A stretch of DNA of 5,987 nucleotides from Promethearchaeota archaeon (GTDB taxonomy: Archaea > Asgardarchaeota > Lokiarchaeia > Sigyniarchaeales > SOKP01), in the NCBI GenBank assembly GCA_019894815.1, contig JAGXNU010000133.1, positions 1-5,987 on the forward strand, written 5' to 3'. The translations under genes and the position numbers were made by a program. Below the pieces are notes generated by a model. It saw nothing but the letters and a program-made list of their open reading frames with translations, searched no databases and was not told the origin of the DNA. Positions 1 through 5,107 of the stretch are shown one piece after another (within the stretch, counting starts at the first letter, position 1; the number at the start of each line of letters is the position of its first letter).

Positions 1-11
1 TATATATTTTA
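1..11 (+). promoter_or_regulatory. TATA-like box upstream of the first small gene
   Basis: The window opens with TATATATTTTA, an archaeal TATA-like run 45 bases before the ATG at 56. Transcription would begin near position 30-36 with a short leader. The window edge hides any BRE, so the assignment is weak. Confidence 0.35.
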
Positions 12-55
12 ATTCCTAATTTAATCATAGAGAAAAATTATTAAATGAAAAGAAA

Positions 56-316
56 ATGCAAGCTCAAAAAATAGACGAAGTATTTGAACTTTATTACGAA
101 AATATGAGGAAATCGATCAAAGGAATAGAAGAAATTTTAAAGATTAATTTCCTGGAAAAAGACATTTATCATAAAATGGGCATGGACAATTTAAATGCCT
201 TACATGAAAACATCATAGAACTCTTAAAACATACCTATTCTCCTCGAGAAGTGAGAATGAGATTAAGAGAAATTGAACATGATGAAAAAATTGCTCAAGT
301 AACTTTTCTAGAATAA
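56..316 (+). CDS. Small helical protein of unknown function, paralog of the protein at 4037-4309
   Basis: This is an 86-residue protein that I cannot assign to a named family. It has no signal peptide or membrane segment and reads as mostly charged amphipathic helices: one around residues 7-30, and a second from about 36 through 58 and beyond. Residues 14-57 align without gaps to residues 18-61 of the 90-residue protein at 4037-4309, with 19 of 44 positions identical by eye. Shared positions include E15, N16, K22-G23, E26, L28-K29-I30, I37-Y38, K40, G42, D44-N45, A48-L49, N52 and E55-L56. The constraint on a lineage-specific pair supports a real gene. The ATG at 56 is the only canonical start in the open frame after the TAA at 17-19; no Shine-Dalgarno sequence is visible. 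A TATA-like run lies at 1-10. The GNAT gene follows after 85 bases. Function unknown; a small adaptor or regulator is one guess. Confidence 0.8.
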   Translation: MQAQKIDEVFELYYENMRKSIKGIEEILKINFLEKDIYHKMGMDNLNALHENIIELLKHTYSPREVRMRLREIEHDEKIAQVTFLE

Positions 317-320
317 GTAT

Positions 321-352
321 ATTTCTTAATTTTCTACTTTCTATTACATTTA
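321..352 (+). terminator. Possible T-rich archaeal terminator
   Basis: Just after the TAA of the first small gene, the plus strand is strongly pyrimidine-rich, with several T runs (TTTCTT, TTTTCT, CTTTCT). Archaeal termination often uses such T-rich stretches without a hairpin. No stem-loop was found here. This is a compositional argument only. Confidence 0.3.
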
Positions 353-371
353 CGTATTCTCCAAATTCAAA

Positions 372-382
372 TCTTTTAAAGA
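372..382 (+). promoter_or_regulatory. TATA-like box for the GNAT gene, suggesting a leaderless transcript
   Basis: The motif TCTTTTAAAGA lies with its centre about 25 bases before the GTG start at 402. That spacing places the expected start of transcription at or next to the start codon, so the mRNA is probably leaderless. The absence of any Shine-Dalgarno sequence before the GTG agrees with this. Confidence 0.45.
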
Positions 383-401
383 ATCGTGAATTATCAAATT
401 T

Positions 402-1679
402 GTGAAGATTATAAAAGGTTATTCACAGAAGATAGATGAACAATTCACTCTTAGAGTGGCTAACGATAATGATGAAGAGATTGAAAAGATAGTAAAACTA
501 AACTTGAATGTGCACGGAGATTTTCTAAAAGATATTGTTCCTCGCATCTTTCAAGATCACCCGAGAAAGAAGGATACGTTATGTTTTTATGTTGAAGAAA
601 AATATACTGGACAAGCGGTATCATCACTGGTTCTTGAACCTCTAGAATGGCGTTTTGATAATGTAATAGTTCCTTCATGTGAAATGGATTTTGTTGCGAC
701 CCTTCCCCAATATCGTGGAAATAATTTCATAGGTTTAATGAATGAATTATATGAACAAGCCATGAAAGAAAGGGGTTTTTTATTAACTGTTCTTCGAGGA
801 ATTCCGTATTACTATAGGCGATTTGGATATGAATTCGTCTTCAATCTTGATGAGCGAATCACATTGATGAATAACATGATTCCAGATATTAATCATGAGG
901 ATCTTAGAATTAGAAAAGCAAAAGAAGAAGATCTATCTTATATAAAAGAAAAATATGAAGAATATTTTCACAAATTCTTTGTATCCAATAAATATGAACC
1001 AGTTTCTTTTAAATATAAATTCATGAATGAGGCGATTTCCGAAAAATACTTTTCTGCTTATATTTTAGAAGAAAGAAACACGAAATTATCAATTTTTTTC
1101 ATAGGGGTGGCATATGATGATTCTGGGTTCAGTCTTATTATACCTCCTGTTTCAAAATTGAATATGAATAAGATCTTATTGTTTATCAAGAACGAGTTTA
1201 TTAATAAGCAAGATAAAAAAGCTGATGAAACTAAATTTTGTTGTAGTACTGAAACAAAATTTGGGCAGTATCTATTAAGATTGGGTGGAGTTGCCGATCC
1301 CAGTTATGGATGGCAAGTTAAGATTCCTAACTTAACTTTATTTTTTAGGCATATAAAGTCGATATTAGAACAGCGGATTGAGGTTTCGGAATTCAAGGGA
1401 ATATCGAGAGATATTAAAATAAGCGATTATCATGAGATCATTACTCTTAATTTTAGTAATGGAAAAGTAATTGATACAAAATCTGAAGTGAAATTCTCTG
1501 AGCCTGGAGTATCAGATGTAAAAATTCCCGGTCCCATGCTGTACAAGCTTATTTTATCATACAATTCATTCGATGAGATCAAATTTATCATGAAAGATGC
1601 TGTTATCAAACCAGAATCAAAACACCTGATCAATGTTTTGTTTCCCAAGAAAAGATCATATCCAGAGTCATATTATTGA
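402..1679 (+). CDS. Eis-like GNAT-family N-acetyltransferase (GNAT-GNAT-SCP2 layout)
   Basis: A 425-residue cytoplasmic protein with the layout of the Eis/COG4552 family, which transfers acetyl from acetyl-CoA to amine substrates. The first GNAT domain spans about residues 16-160. It contains the cofactor strand and loop FVATLPQYRGNNF (97-109), a degenerate acetyl-CoA motif, and PYYYRRFGYEF (135-145), the family's Y-x-R-F-G-Y signature. Y138 matches the general-acid tyrosine of Eis. A second, degenerate GNAT domain spans about 168-305. A C-terminal SCP2-like domain spans about 310-420 and ends in the typical LINVLFPKK (409-417). In Eis the terminal carboxylate takes part in catalysis; here the chain ends in YY. 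The start is GTG; the frame is closed by TGA at 387-389 and the next in-frame ATG would remove over 90 residues. The substrate cannot be read from sequence. The membrane acyltransferase follows after 54 bases. Confidence 0.88.
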   Translation: MKIIKGYSQKIDEQFTLRVANDNDEEIEKIVKLNLNVHGDFLKDIVPRIFQDHPRKKDTLCFYVEEKYTGQAVSSLVLEPLEWRFDNVIVPSCEMDFVATLPQYRGNNFIGLMNELYEQAMKERGFLLTVLRGIPYYYRRFGYEFVFNLDERITLMNNMIPDINHEDLRIRKAKEEDLSYIKEKYEEYFHKFFVSNKYEPVSFKYKFMNEAISEKYFSAYILEERNTKLSIFFIGVAYDDSGFSLIIPPVSKLNMNKILLFIKNEFINKQDKKADETKFCCSTETKFGQYLLRLGGVADPSYGWQVKIPNLTLFFRHIKSILEQRIEVSEFKGISRDIKISDYHEIITLNFSNGKVIDTKSEVKFSEPGVSDVKIPGPMLYKLILSYNSFDEIKFIMKDAVIKPESKHLINVLFPKKRSYPESYY

Positions 1680-1733
1680 GATGTAGACTTAAAACAAATT
1701 TAATTATTAATTATTCTTAATTTTATATTTTCA

Positions 1734-2735
1734 ATGAATGAAATTGATAATACTATATCACTTGAATCTAATCGATTTATCAGCATCGATGTATTTAAAG
1801 GTCTTGCAATTGCTTTAATGGTATTTGTTAATACTCTAACTCCTTTTGATATGCTAACTGCTTGGACACATCATGCAGGTGAATATGGATTAACTTATGT
1901 TGATCTAGTAGCTCCATTTTTTATATTCATGTTAGCATTAAATTTTACAGTTTCCTTCAAGCGACATTTAGAAAGTAAAGGTCGACGGAAAGCTTATTTA
2001 CGACACTTAAGAAGGTATTTAATATTCATTAGTATTGGATTATTCATGTTTATTGATGTATCAGAAAGTGGGTTTATTTTGCGTTGGGGCACCTTACAGG
2101 TTTTAGGAATGTCAGGACTCCTTTTTTTACCATTTGCAGAAGCTAAATCTCTAATCAAGTTAATAGTTGGATTATTTTATGTAATTTTACATCAATTGCT
2201 ACTTTTCACAACTCTAAATAGTGTTATTTATGAATCGATTGAGGGTGGGATTCTCGGATGTCTTTCTTGGGGTTCAATGATGATTTTTTCTAGTGTTATT
2301 GCAGAAGGTTTAAAGAAAGATATTAAATGGAGATATTTTCTATTGGGAGGATTGATTTTTTTAATATTCGGAATCATTACGAGCTTTTTTTGGGGAATCA
2401 GTAGGGGATACATGACTTTACCATATGTTTTTATTTCTGTAGGAGCATCATCAATTTTTTATTATGTATTATATTTGTTATTTGAACAGCGTGGAAGAAA
2501 TCCAACATTTAAAAATGAGAAAATTCTAAGCCCAAGTGGTAAAAATGCGTTTATTCTTTTTCTACTTCACATTATTACTCTTTATTTCTTCTACTTTATG
2601 ATTCCATTTTCGTTTATACTCGTTCCAGAAGATATGAAATGGGCAATTATCATGTCATTCGCATTTCTTAATGCAAGCATCCTGCTACTTGTTGGATACT
2701 TCTTGGACAAGAAAAAAATATACTTGACAATTTAA
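1734..2735 (+). CDS. HGSNAT/DUF1624-like multi-pass membrane acyltransferase
   Basis: A 333-residue integral membrane protein with about ten hydrophobic segments (near 18-36, 53-73, 93-110, 116-134, 138-160, 171-191, 200-220, 228-250, 270-296, 303-323). The start FISIDVFKGLAIALMVFVN (15-33) is the family N-terminal signature. HHAGEYGLTYVDLVAPFF (46-63) aligns with the loop of human heparan-alpha-glucosaminide N-acetyltransferase that carries catalytic His269. H47 is its match, and N33 matches Asn258. LRWGTLQVLG (116-125) matches the family's R-x-x-G-x-L-Q motif, and GKNAFILFLLH (269-279) the late GKNA motif. Relatives take acetyl from cytosolic acetyl-CoA and pass it to an amino sugar on the far side of the membrane. 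The substrate here is unknown; a surface glycan or glycolipid is an inference. The usual W-N after the His-Ala is E-Y here. The ATG at 1734 sits just before the conserved N-terminus. It lies 54 bases after the GNAT gene and may be cotranscribed. Confidence 0.85.
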   Translation: MNEIDNTISLESNRFISIDVFKGLAIALMVFVNTLTPFDMLTAWTHHAGEYGLTYVDLVAPFFIFMLALNFTVSFKRHLESKGRRKAYLRHLRRYLIFISIGLFMFIDVSESGFILRWGTLQVLGMSGLLFLPFAEAKSLIKLIVGLFYVILHQLLLFTTLNSVIYESIEGGILGCLSWGSMMIFSSVIAEGLKKDIKWRYFLLGGLIFLIFGIITSFFWGISRGYMTLPYVFISVGASSIFYYVLYLLFEQRGRNPTFKNEKILSPSGKNAFILFLLHIITLYFFYFMIPFSFILVPEDMKWAIIMSFAFLNASILLLVGYFLDKKKIYLTI

Positions 2736-2790
2736 GAACTCTTAATTTAAAGATATTTAACATAAAAATTAATGCTAATCTGTCATCTAC

Positions 2791-2847
2791 TTATCCCATC
2801 CTTTTTCCTAAAGCTGGATCTGGATCTGCATCAACAATTACTCTCAT
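2791..2847 (-). pseudogene. Possible relic of a gene's 3' end (or a micro-ORF)
   Basis: On the minus strand an ATG at 2847 opens 18 codons ending in TAA, reading MRVIVDADPDPALGKRMG. The open frame continues upstream only four more codons (SYTD) before a TGA. The peptide has alternating hydrophobic and acidic residues and looks like the tail of a conserved protein rather than random AT-rich translation. The stretch is also richer in G and C than the bases around it. I do not recognise the parent family. It could equally be chance; the opposite strand is also open here for about 43 codons from the ATG at 2772. Confidence 0.25.
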
Positions 2848-2880
2848 ATCTGTATAACTTCATTTTAGTAAACTTAAATA

Positions 2881-2920
2881 ATGAAATGTTCTGCAAAAAT
2901 TAAATTTTGCAGACATTCAT
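2881..2920. repeat. Long imperfect inverted repeat upstream of the gelsolin-like gene
   Basis: The core arms CTGCAAAA (2891-2898) and TTTTGCAG (2905-2912) are perfect, around a six-base ATTAAA loop. Allowing one unpaired base at 2889 and one at 2884, pairing extends outward to ATGAA at 2881 and TTCAT at 2920, giving a 16-bp stem. It ends about ten bases before the TATA-like box of the gelsolin-like gene. That position fits an operator dyad or a hairpin. There is no T-run after it on the plus strand, so it does not look like a plus-strand terminator. No target-site duplication is visible at its ends. Confidence 0.6.
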
Positions 2921-2923
2921 GTG

Positions 2924-2940
2924 AAAAACTTTATATTAAT
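2924..2940 (+). promoter_or_regulatory. BRE/TATA promoter for the gelsolin-like gene
   Basis: The sequence AAAAACTTTATATTAAT is a close match to the archaeal arrangement of an A-rich BRE followed by a CTTTATATTA-type TATA box. Transcription would start near 2960, giving a leader of roughly 30 bases before the ATG at 2993. The large inverted repeat at 2881-2920 sits immediately upstream. Confidence 0.6.
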
Positions 2941-2992
2941 ATCTTACATATTTGAAATTTGGGAAATTAATCCAAAGCAAAAATAAAAGATC

Positions 2993-3298
2993 ATGAATGA
3001 ACTCGAAAAAGATCTAATGTTATTTGAATTTGATGAAGGTATTGAAGGTTTTCATGAGGTAAAAGTTGCTGATAAAGAAATAAGAGAACTTCTAAATTCT
3101 GATTTAATATATATCATATTAAATCGTTATAATAAAGAAATAATGATATGGCATGGCAGTAATACTAATATTAGAATGAAATTCATAGCAACTCAAGAAG
3201 CTCCAAAAATAAGAGACAAATATGGAAACGATTTTAAAATTTCGGCTGTTGCTGAAGGCGACGAATCTTCTGAATTCAAAGAAATAGTTGGGTTATAG
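2993..3298 (+). CDS. Single-domain gelsolin-like protein
   Basis: A 101-residue soluble protein that reads as one gelsolin/ADF-H-type domain. In order: a core strand LIYIILNRYNKEIMIWHG (38-55), matching the gelsolin pattern of a Y-I-L strand, a turn and an I-x-x-W-x-G strand; a helix NIRMKFIATQEAPKIRDKYG (59-78), matching the long helix; and ISAVAEGDESSEFKEIVG (83-100), matching the V-x-E-G-x-E-x-x-x-F ending of gelsolin repeats. Gelsolin domains bind actin and often calcium, and Asgard archaea encode both actins and gelsolin-domain proteins that modulate them. D37 matches the strand aspartate of the type II calcium site. The helix acid that normally completes that site appears replaced (near M62), so calcium binding is doubtful. 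The ATG at 2993 follows a leader from the promoter at 2924-2940. No actin gene is in the window. Actin binding is an inference; the fold call is fairly secure. Confidence 0.72.
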   Translation: MNELEKDLMLFEFDEGIEGFHEVKVADKEIRELLNSDLIYIILNRYNKEIMIWHGSNTNIRMKFIATQEAPKIRDKYGNDFKISAVAEGDESSEFKEIVGL

Positions 3299-3377
3299 TT
3301 CAAAACTGAATAAAAATTTCAGGATTAATTAAATATCTATATCTTATCGAATATTCAATAATTATCGTTCTAAAAAA

Positions 3378-3770
3378 TCAATTTTTCATTAAGGAAGCAT
3401 AACTCTTAATAGCTCTATTAATAGCGACTATCAATTCGTCTATAGTGAAAATTTTATCTATAAATAAAAACACTCCAATGGAAATGGCTTCTTCTTTAAC
3501 GCTAGAATCGGCTGTTATAAATATAATTTTTACCCTATTATCAATTTGCAATATTAACCTTGAAGCTTCAAGTCCGCTCATTTCGGGCATTCGCTGGTCC
3601 ATCAAAATAACTTTAGGTTTGTTTGAAAGCGACTTGAACATGGAAACAGCTTCTATTCCGTTGCTGGCAATACCTGCAACTTCAAAATTCCCTATAGTTA
3701 GAACTTGTTCGTAGAAAAATTGAAGCGAAGGTTCGTCGTCAACGATAAATACACTTTCTATTTTAATCAA
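3378..3770 (-). CDS. Single-domain response regulator (CheY-like receiver)
   Basis: A 130-residue protein made of one receiver domain with no output domain. The acidic pocket is D11-D12-E13 in FIVDDEP, the phosphoacceptor is D58 in ILMDQRMPEMSG, the switch threonine is T86 in FITAD, and the conserved lysine is K106 in FIDKIF, where the usual K-P is K-I. All catalytic positions are present, so it should accept phosphate from a histidine kinase. Signalling would be by protein contact, since there is no DNA-binding domain. The start is TTG at 3770, which overlaps by eight bases the stop of the histidine kinase remnant at 3763-3888. This is the translational-coupling geometry of kinase-regulator operons. 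No in-frame ATG lies near the conserved N-terminus. Its partner kinase is lost here, so it must now be served by another kinase or be inert. It converges on the gelsolin-like gene 79 bases away. Confidence 0.9.
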   Translation of the reverse strand: MIKIESVFIVDDEPSLQFFYEQVLTIGNFEVAGIASNGIEAVSMFKSLSNKPKVILMDQRMPEMSGLEASRLILQIDNRVKIIFITADSSVKEEAISIGVFLFIDKIFTIDELIVAINRAIKSYASLMKN

Positions 3771-3888
3771 CCTCTGGAATTAATAATACAAAATTACTAC
3801 CTTTAGAACGGACTCCCTTAACTCTATCTTCGACCCATATCTTTCCGTTACTTATTATAAAGTGAAAAAACTTGTATTTAAATTTTTT
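3763..3888 (-). pseudogene. Truncated histidine kinase, C-terminal end of the ATPase domain only
   Basis: The minus-strand frame ending at TAA 3765-3763 reads (from about 3858) IISNGKIWVEDR, then VKGVRSKGSNFVLLIPEVD. This is the last part of a HATPase_c domain: the G-K-I-W-V-E strand, then the G-S-x-F-x-x-x-I-P ending. The frame is closed upstream by TAA at 3891-3889 with no ATG between. The sensor, HisKA and the N, G1, F and G2 ATP-binding boxes are all missing, so the fragment cannot be a kinase. Similarity fades near 3864, marking the deletion boundary; upstream lies an A/T-run and a C-rich tract. Its stop overlaps the TTG of the response regulator, showing that the two were once a coupled pair. 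Confidence 0.75.
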
Positions 3889-3891
3889 TTA
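3874..3891 (-). promoter_or_regulatory. Possible replacement promoter for the orphan response regulator
   Basis: On the minus strand this reads TAAAAAAAATTTAAATAC, an A-rich BRE-like run followed by a TTTAAATA box. Transcription would start near 3850, inside the kinase relic and about 80 bases before the TTG start. It lies right at the edge of the relic, so it could drive the response regulator after the kinase was lost. The motif is weakly specific in such AT-rich DNA. Confidence 0.3.
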
Positions 3892-3897
3892 AAAACT

Positions 3898-3940
3898 CCC
3901 CCCTTTTCCCCTATATTTTGAAAAACATTTCAAAAAAGGG
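3898..3940. repeat. C6-T4-C4 tract with hairpin
   Basis: A run of CCCCCC, TTTT and CCCC (3898-3911) stands out in very AT-rich DNA. It is followed by the perfect inverted repeat TTTTGAAA (3916-3923) and TTTCAAAA (3928-3935) around AACA. CCC at 3909-3911 can also pair with GGG at 3938-3940 across a small internal loop. The minus strand is a pure purine tract. It could be a structured leader or part of a control region. The opposite-strand purine tract could also form a triplex or a slippage site. Confidence 0.5.
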
Positions 3941-3959
3941 AAACATCAATTGAGAGGTA

Positions 3960-3979
3960 TATCGTAACAAATAACGATA
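3960..3979. repeat. Inverted repeat TATCGT-N8-ACGATA, candidate operator
   Basis: Perfect six-base arms at 3960-3965 and 3974-3979 flank an eight-base spacer. The centre is about 25 bases upstream of the TATA-like box at 3991-4003. That is where an archaeal activator or repressor dimer could bind. Six-base arms arise by chance fairly often, so confidence is limited. Confidence 0.35.
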
Positions 3980-3990
3980 AAAATACTGAA

Positions 3991-4003
3991 ATTTTTAAAT
4001 TTA
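3991..4003 (+). promoter_or_regulatory. TATA-like box for the second small gene
   Basis: The motif ATTTTTAAATTTA lies about 40 bases before the ATG at 4037, preceded by a GAAA stretch that could act as a BRE. Expected transcription start is near 4025, giving a leader of about ten bases. Confidence 0.4.
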
Positions 4004-4036
4004 CACTTCGTATACAAATTAAAGATGTAAGCTATT

Positions 4037-4309
4037 ATGCAAAGTAAACATACCCCGATTGAGTTGACAAAACATGCTATCTTTAATTTTGAGAACATTA
4101 AAGAATGCCTTAAAGGATTACATGAAGTTTTAAAAATTACAATCCCATCAGACAATATCTATTTAAAAATTGGAGAAGATAATATTGAGGCTTTATATCA
4201 AAATTTTCTCGAATTAATGACAAATGAATCTGGAGCTCAAGAATTCATGGCGAAAATAAAGCGTTCTGAAATCGATTTAGATATGCCACTTGAAAATTTT
4301 TTAAAATAA
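4037..4309 (+). CDS. Small helical protein of unknown function, paralog of the protein at 56-316
   Basis: A 90-residue protein with no recognised family. Residues 18-61 match residues 14-57 of the 86-residue protein at the window start with 19 of 44 identities and no gaps. The shared pattern is E-N, K-G-x-x-E-x-L-K-I, then I-Y-x-K-x-G-x-D-N-x-x-A-L-x-x-N-x-x-E-L. It is predicted to be mainly two helices joined by a loop that carries the G46-x-D48-N49 element. No signal peptide or membrane segment is seen. The tail (residues 62-90) is acidic and diverges from its paralog. The ATG at 4037 is supported by the alignment, since both proteins begin MQ and the shared region starts about 14-18 residues in. 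It ends eight bases from the convergent glycosylase gene and has its own upstream control region. Function unknown. Confidence 0.82.
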   Translation: MQSKHTPIELTKHAIFNFENIKECLKGLHEVLKITIPSDNIYLKIGEDNIEALYQNFLELMTNESGAQEFMAKIKRSEIDLDMPLENFLK

Positions 4310-4317
4310 ATCTTCTA

Positions 4318-4944
4318 TTATTTCAATACTTTCCCTGTTTCTAAATACCATAAGTATAAATCTAGTTCTGCCAAGCTAAGTTTCAATTTTTCTCCCATTT
4401 CTTTTAAAATATATTCAATTTCTATATATTTCTTTTTAGTTAGTGTCTTCGGTTTTTCAATTAATTTATATTTCACCAAGACATCTATTATGTGAAAATC
4501 TATAATGGCATAATTTTCATAACCAACATTCCTCAAAAAGTGGCTTGCTTCCTTGTATCCTAGTCCCTTTATGTTTTTCACAATCCAATCTCTTAGAGAA
4601 CCATCTTGGTTATTTTGATTCAATATTTTTTCTAAATCTGTTATGTAATCTCTTGCTTCGATAATATAACCTGAACGAATATTTGGAAACCGATAACCAC
4701 ATTCTTTAAATTTTTCTGCTAATTGTATTCTATCCAAAATCAAAAAGTCATCTTTCATTCGATTATGAATCTCAATGCACTTTTCTGCTCCACAATTTGC
4801 AGTCATTATACAAAAACACATTTCTCTAAATATTATTTGAATTGATTCTTCTTTAAATGCAGCAAATTCTTTTATTCTCGCATTTATAATATTCAAAACT
4901 TCAGATTTTTTCAATTTGTTGATAATTTTAATCAGATCATCCAT
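4318..4944 (-). CDS. ogg: Archaeal 8-oxoguanine DNA glycosylase/AP lyase, Ogg2 type
   Basis: A 208-residue HhH-GPD superfamily enzyme that excises 8-oxoguanine from DNA and nicks the abasic site, starting base excision repair. The helix-hairpin-helix is in NIKGLGYKEASHFLRNVGY (124-142). K131 is the Schiff-base lysine and D149 (in AIIDFHIIDVL, 146-156) the catalytic aspartate. Their 18-residue spacing equals that of K129 and D147 in Methanocaldococcus jannaschii Ogg. The length is also close to that enzyme. The chain ends GKVLK, followed directly by TAA. In Ogg2 enzymes the C-terminal lysine helps tell 8-oxoguanine from guanine, so its presence supports the subfamily and an intact 3' end. No iron-sulfur cysteine cluster is present, as expected, unlike EndoIII or MutY. 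The ATG at 4944 precedes a normal N-terminal helix. It is transcribed away from the kinase at 5108, with 163 bases between. Confidence 0.93.
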   Translation of the reverse strand: MDDLIKIINKLKKSEVLNIINARIKEFAAFKEESIQIIFREMCFCIMTANCGAEKCIEIHNRMKDDFLILDRIQLAEKFKECGYRFPNIRSGYIIEARDYITDLEKILNQNNQDGSLRDWIVKNIKGLGYKEASHFLRNVGYENYAIIDFHIIDVLVKYKLIEKPKTLTKKKYIEIEYILKEMGEKLKLSLAELDLYLWYLETGKVLK

Positions 4945-5107
4945 GATTTTGTAGTTTTAAATTCATCATATCTCAATTTCCTTTTATTAATAAGAGAGAG
5001 ATATCTGAAAAATGTAATGCTTAACCATTATAAGCCAAAAGAATTTTATCGAATGAAAAATTAGTGACAATATTCCAAATAGATTAGGATTAGATGAGAT
5101 AGAAAAA
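4945..5107. other. Divergent intergenic spacer between ogg and the kinase
   Basis: This stretch must hold promoters for both flanking genes. TATA-like candidates are the TTTAAA on the minus strand about 14-19 bases before the ATG of ogg, and TTTTATTAATAA near 4982-4993. Neither has a convincing BRE. The kinase frame is open back to 5057 but has no ATG, GTG or TTG in that extension. No other structure was seen. Confidence 0.4.

Noticed and set aside
460..678. 72-codon minus-strand open frame inside the GNAT gene
   Set aside because: It lies antisense within a well-supported GNAT domain and has no domain-like features of its own.
1430..1648. 72-codon minus-strand open frame over the SCP2-like domain
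   Set aside because: Antisense shadow of the conserved GNAT C-terminus; no independent support.
2228..2413. 61-codon minus-strand open frame inside the membrane acyltransferase
   Set aside because: Antisense to membrane segments; its composition is what the complement of hydrophobic codons gives.
2772..2906. Plus-strand open frame of about 43 codons (from ATG at 2772)
   Set aside because: Leucine-rich low-complexity translation, no start signals, and it runs into the inverted repeat; more likely chance.
2881..2920. Inverted repeat as a complete miniature transposon (MITE)
   Set aside because: Only 40 bases long, no target-site duplication, and no second copy in the window.
3373..3387. Short AAAAAT-CA-ATTTTT palindrome at the convergent end of the response regulator
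   Set aside because: Such A/T palindromes are expected often in DNA this AT-rich, and it overlaps the coding end.
3445..3714. 89-codon plus-strand open frame opposite the response regulator
   Set aside because: The opposite strand encodes a receiver domain with all catalytic residues, so this is its shadow.
3946..4155. 69-codon minus-strand open frame over the control region and second small gene
   Set aside because: Overlaps the start of a gene supported by paralogy, and its own translation shows no recognisable motif.
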